A stretch of DNA of 64,000 bases from positions 124,001 to 188,000 of the forward strand of contig NZ_AQYH01000019.1 in assembly GCF_000380505.1 (NCBI RefSeq), read 5' to 3'. Numbering within the stretch: the stretch's first letter is position 1; each line of letters opens with the position of its first letter. This DNA comes from Kaistia granuli DSM 23481. GTDB taxonomy: Bacteria; Pseudomonadota; Alphaproteobacteria; Rhizobiales; Kaistiaceae. Below are positions 61,698 through 64,000 of the stretch, piece by piece. The notes beneath the pieces were generated by a model, which was not told the DNA's origin, made no database searches, and saw nothing but the letters and a program-made list of their open reading frames with translations. Made by a program: the position numbers and the translations under genes.

Positions 61698-63302
61698 ATG
61701 GATATGCCGACCGCCATACCGAGCCCCGCCACCAAGGAGATCCCGCTCGACGAGCGGCGCTGGCGGCGGACGCTGTTCGGCATGCTGCTCGATTCGCGCG
61801 CCCGCTTCGGCGGCAAGCGCGAGGTGATCGAGGACAACCAGCGCAAGCCGATGACGTTCGACCGCGTCATCATTGGTGCGATGGTGCTCGGCCGGATCTT
61901 CGCGCGGCGTACCGACAAGGGCGAGCGTGTCGGCATGCTGCTGCCGAATGTCGCCACCGTCGCGCCGGCCTTTTTCGGCCTGGTCGCCTTCGGTCGTGTG
62001 CCCGCCATGCTGAATTTCAGCGCCGGCCCGAAGAACCTGCTCGTCGCCTGCAAGGCCGCCAAGATCCGGCACGTGATCTCGTCGCGCCGCTTCATCGCGG
62101 AAGGCAAGCTCGAGGAGCTGATCGCCGCGCTGTCGGCCGATGTCGAGATCCTCTGGCTCGAGGATCTGGCGAAGACGGTCACCACTTTCGACAAGGTTCG
62201 CGGCGTCGTCTCGTCCTGGTTCGCCCGCCGTCTGCATGGCTGGTCCGGCGCCAAGCCCGACGACACCGCCGTCGTCCTGTTCACCTCGGGCTCGGAAGGG
62301 GCGCCGAAGGGCGTGGCGCTGACGCATGCGAATGTCCTCTGCAATGTCGAGCAGTTCCTGCGCACGCTCGAACTCCGGCCCGACGATTCCTTGTTCAATC
62401 CGCTGCCGGTGTTCCATTCCTTCGGCATGACGGTTGGCCTGATCGCGCCGTTTGCCATCGGCATGCGGGTGTTCTTCTATCCGACGCCGCTGCACTACAA
62501 GCAGATCCCGGCGCTGGTGCGCGACAGCGGCTCCACCATCCTGATCGGCACCGATACCTTCGCGGCCGGCTGGGCCCGCATGGCGGAGGCGGGTGATTTC
62601 GAGAAGCTGCGCCTCGTCGTGCTGGGGGCGGAGAAGATCAAACCGACGACGCGGACCCTGTGGCGCGATCGCTTCGGCATCGAACTCTTCGAAGGCTATG
62701 GCGCCACCGAGGCGGCGCCGGTCGTCTCGGCCAATACGCCGCTCTATCACCGCGACGGTACCGTCGGCCGGCTGCTGCCCGGCATGTCCTACCGGATCGA
62801 GCCGGTGCCGGGCCTCGACGAGGGCGGCCGGTTCTGGATCAAGGGCCCGAACGTCATGCTTGGCTACCTGCGCGACAGCGCTCCGGGCGTGCTCGAGCAG
62901 ACGCCCGACGGCTGGCACGACACCGGCGACATCGTCAGTCTGGACGCCGACGGCTACATCACCATTCGCGGGCGCGCGAAGCGTTTCGCCAAGATCGGCG
63001 GCGAGATGATTTCGCTCGCCGCGGTCGAAGCCTATGCCGCGCAGGTCTGGCCGGACAACGTCCATGCCGCCGTCTCGGTGCCGGACGAGCGCAAGGGCGA
63101 GCAGATCGTGCTTGTGACGGAGCGGGCCGATCCGGATCGCAACGCGCTGATCGCTTCGGCCAGGGCGCATGGCGTGCCGGAGATCATGGTGCCGAAGCGG
63201 ATTGTCTCGGTCGCCGCGCTGCCGATTCTCGCGACCGGCAAGACCGACTATCCGGCAATCGGCGAACTGGCCCGGCGCGGCGGAGCCGCCGGCGGCGATT
63301 AA
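61698..63302 (+). CDS. Acyl-ACP synthetase / AMP-dependent acyl-activating enzyme (Aas C-terminal type)
   Basis: A 534-residue ligase. AMP-binding motifs are VLFTSGSEGAPKGVALTHAN, LPVFHSFGMTVGLIAPFAIG, EGYGATEAAPVVSAN and WHDTGDIVSLDADGYITIRG, with GRAKRFAKIGGEMISL and a C-terminal Lys in ATGKTDYPA. The set matches the acyl-ACP synthetase domain of Aas. It activates fatty acids with ATP. The start at 61698 is uncertain: an in-frame codon at 61647 also exists. Confidence 0.88.
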   Translation: MDMPTAIPSPATKEIPLDERRWRRTLFGMLLDSRARFGGKREVIEDNQRKPMTFDRVIIGAMVLGRIFARRTDKGERVGMLLPNVATVAPAFFGLVAFGRVPAMLNFSAGPKNLLVACKAAKIRHVISSRRFIAEGKLEELIAALSADVEILWLEDLAKTVTTFDKVRGVVSSWFARRLHGWSGAKPDDTAVVLFTSGSEGAPKGVALTHANVLCNVEQFLRTLELRPDDSLFNPLPVFHSFGMTVGLIAPFAIGMRVFFYPTPLHYKQIPALVRDSGSTILIGTDTFAAGWARMAEAGDFEKLRLVVLGAEKIKPTTRTLWRDRFGIELFEGYGATEAAPVVSANTPLYHRDGTVGRLLPGMSYRIEPVPGLDEGGRFWIKGPNVMLGYLRDSAPGVLEQTPDGWHDTGDIVSLDADGYITIRGRAKRFAKIGGEMISLAAVEAYAAQVWPDNVHAAVSVPDERKGEQIVLVTERADPDRNALIASARAHGVPEIMVPKRIVSVAALPILATGKTDYPAIGELARRGGAAGGD

Positions 63303-63437
63303 TCGCTTTCCGGGCGGTGGGCGGTTGACCCGGTGCGGGCGCTGCCCTTAGCCTGCGCGGAATTCGGCGGGCCTCGCTGCGGGCCGTCCCTGACGCATTG
63401 GTACAGAGTTGCCGTGTATCGATCCAGGCTGAACGGC

Positions 63438-64000
63438 ATGAACGAATCGATCGGACGCAGGAAGGGGTTGGTGCAGAAGCTCGCGCCCGGATTGGGCGCT
63501 GCCTGCTTTGTGGCGGCGATCGTTCTCGGCGTCTCCCTGCTCGGGATCTTCACGCGGCCGCTCGGGTTCCTCGCATCTCTCTGGCCGGCCAATGCGGTGC
63601 TGCTTGGCCTGTTCGTATTGCGGCCCTCCCTGGCCGGGCCCTCCGGCTGGATCGCCGCGCTGTTCGGCTATCTCGCTGCCGGCTATGTCAGCGGCGACGC
63701 GCCGATCACCAATCTCTGGCTCACCTCGTCCAACATGACCGGCGTGGTCACCGGCTTCATCCTGTTCGGACGGCTCGACGCCGAAGATCGCGCCCTGCGC
63801 CGCCCGCTCTCGGTGCTGCACATGCTGCTGATTTGTGTCGCCGCCTCGATGGTGTCGGCGCTGGTCGGCACCGGCCTGGCGGTCGAGCCGCCGCTGCAGA
63901 CCGGCTACGCATTCTGGTTCATCTCCGAACTCAGCAACTACATCATCCTGCTGCCCATGCTGCTGACGGCGCCGCCCCGGCTCGACTGGAACGCTTTTGC
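63438..64000 (+). CDS. MASE1-domain sensor, 3'-truncated by the window edge
   Basis: An open frame from ATG 63438 to the end of the window (187 residues). It has membrane helices (AACFVAAIVLGVSLLGIF, GWIAALFGYLAAGYVSG, LLICVAASMVSALVGTGLAV) and the motif LWPANAVLLGLFVLRP, diagnostic for the MASE1 integral-membrane sensor. These are attached to histidine kinases or cyclic di-GMP enzymes; the output domain lies beyond the window. Confidence 0.82.
   Translation, partial: MNESIGRRKGLVQKLAPGLGAACFVAAIVLGVSLLGIFTRPLGFLASLWPANAVLLGLFVLRPSLAGPSGWIAALFGYLAAGYVSGDAPITNLWLTSSNMTGVVTGFILFGRLDAEDRALRRPLSVLHMLLICVAASMVSALVGTGLAVEPPLQTGYAFWFISELSNYIILLPMLLTAPPRLDWNAF

Noticed and set aside
61491-63170. Long minus-strand frame antisense to the acyl-activating enzyme
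   Set aside because: No domain; a codon-bias shadow of the true gene.

Overview
The window is high-GC chromosomal DNA of an alphaproteobacterium, most likely in the order Hyphomicrobiales (Rhizobiales). Support comes from the many solute-binding-protein ABC transporters, the SitABCD operon behind Mur-type boxes, the style of the LysR, FadR and PadR regulators, and the overall gene content. The genus cannot be read from the sequence. Core-type DNA occupies 1-6865 and about 27800-64000. Between them lies a mosaic genomic island of about 20.4 kb.

Left core (1-6865): the end of an aldo/keto reductase gene, a complete four-gene ABC importer operon of the polyamine/opine/phosphonate/iron type on the minus strand, a glycine-rich protein built on an 18-bp tandem repeat, and tRNA-Gln(CTG).

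Island (6866-27253): a tyrosine recombinase starts about 70 bp after tRNA-Gln. The 3' end of the tRNA is repeated as 27 identical bp (34 with one mismatch) at 27227. Outside that right copy lies a frameshifted remnant of a second, related integrase, so the site has been used more than once. Cargo includes a small RHH/HNH operon, a serine recombinase with a res-like site, an AlbA_2 (Schlafen-type) protein, a VWA - PP2C - protein kinase triad (TerY-P type), a tyrosine-phosphatase/ADP-ribosylglycohydrolase fusion followed by an OGG-fold protein, a recombinase-like protein divergent from the fusion, and an HNH endonuclease. Two secreted ClpP-like proteins lie on either side of most of this cargo. 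It looks like a stress or defence island.

Right core: a divergently organised catabolic locus controlled by a FadR-type regulator (27809-37815). It has a YtfQRT-YjfF-like sugar importer, an enolase-superfamily dehydratase, an AldA-like aldehyde dehydrogenase and a GMC oxidoreductase, which together suggest uptake and non-phosphorylative oxidation of a sugar or sugar acid. Next come an AraC regulator, a methyltransferase, an orphan amino-acid binding protein overlapping an L,D-transpeptidase gene, AcuI, a GntP-family permease and a patatin. The SitABCD Mn/Fe importer, an MFS carrier, a diguanylate cyclase, RadC overlapping Map, a CinA-like protein, Gpt, an EamA transporter divergent from a LysR regulator, a HemS/ChuX-fold protein, a P1 peptidase, tRNA-Leu(TAA), a PadR regulator, an acyl-activating enzyme and the start of a MASE1 sensor complete the window.

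The strongest candidates for poorly described biology are the phosphatase-ADP-ribosylhydrolase/OGG-fold/recombinase-like cluster (21361-24396), the kinase triad with an altered catalytic loop (16112-19526), and the structured non-coding tract at 10480-10830.
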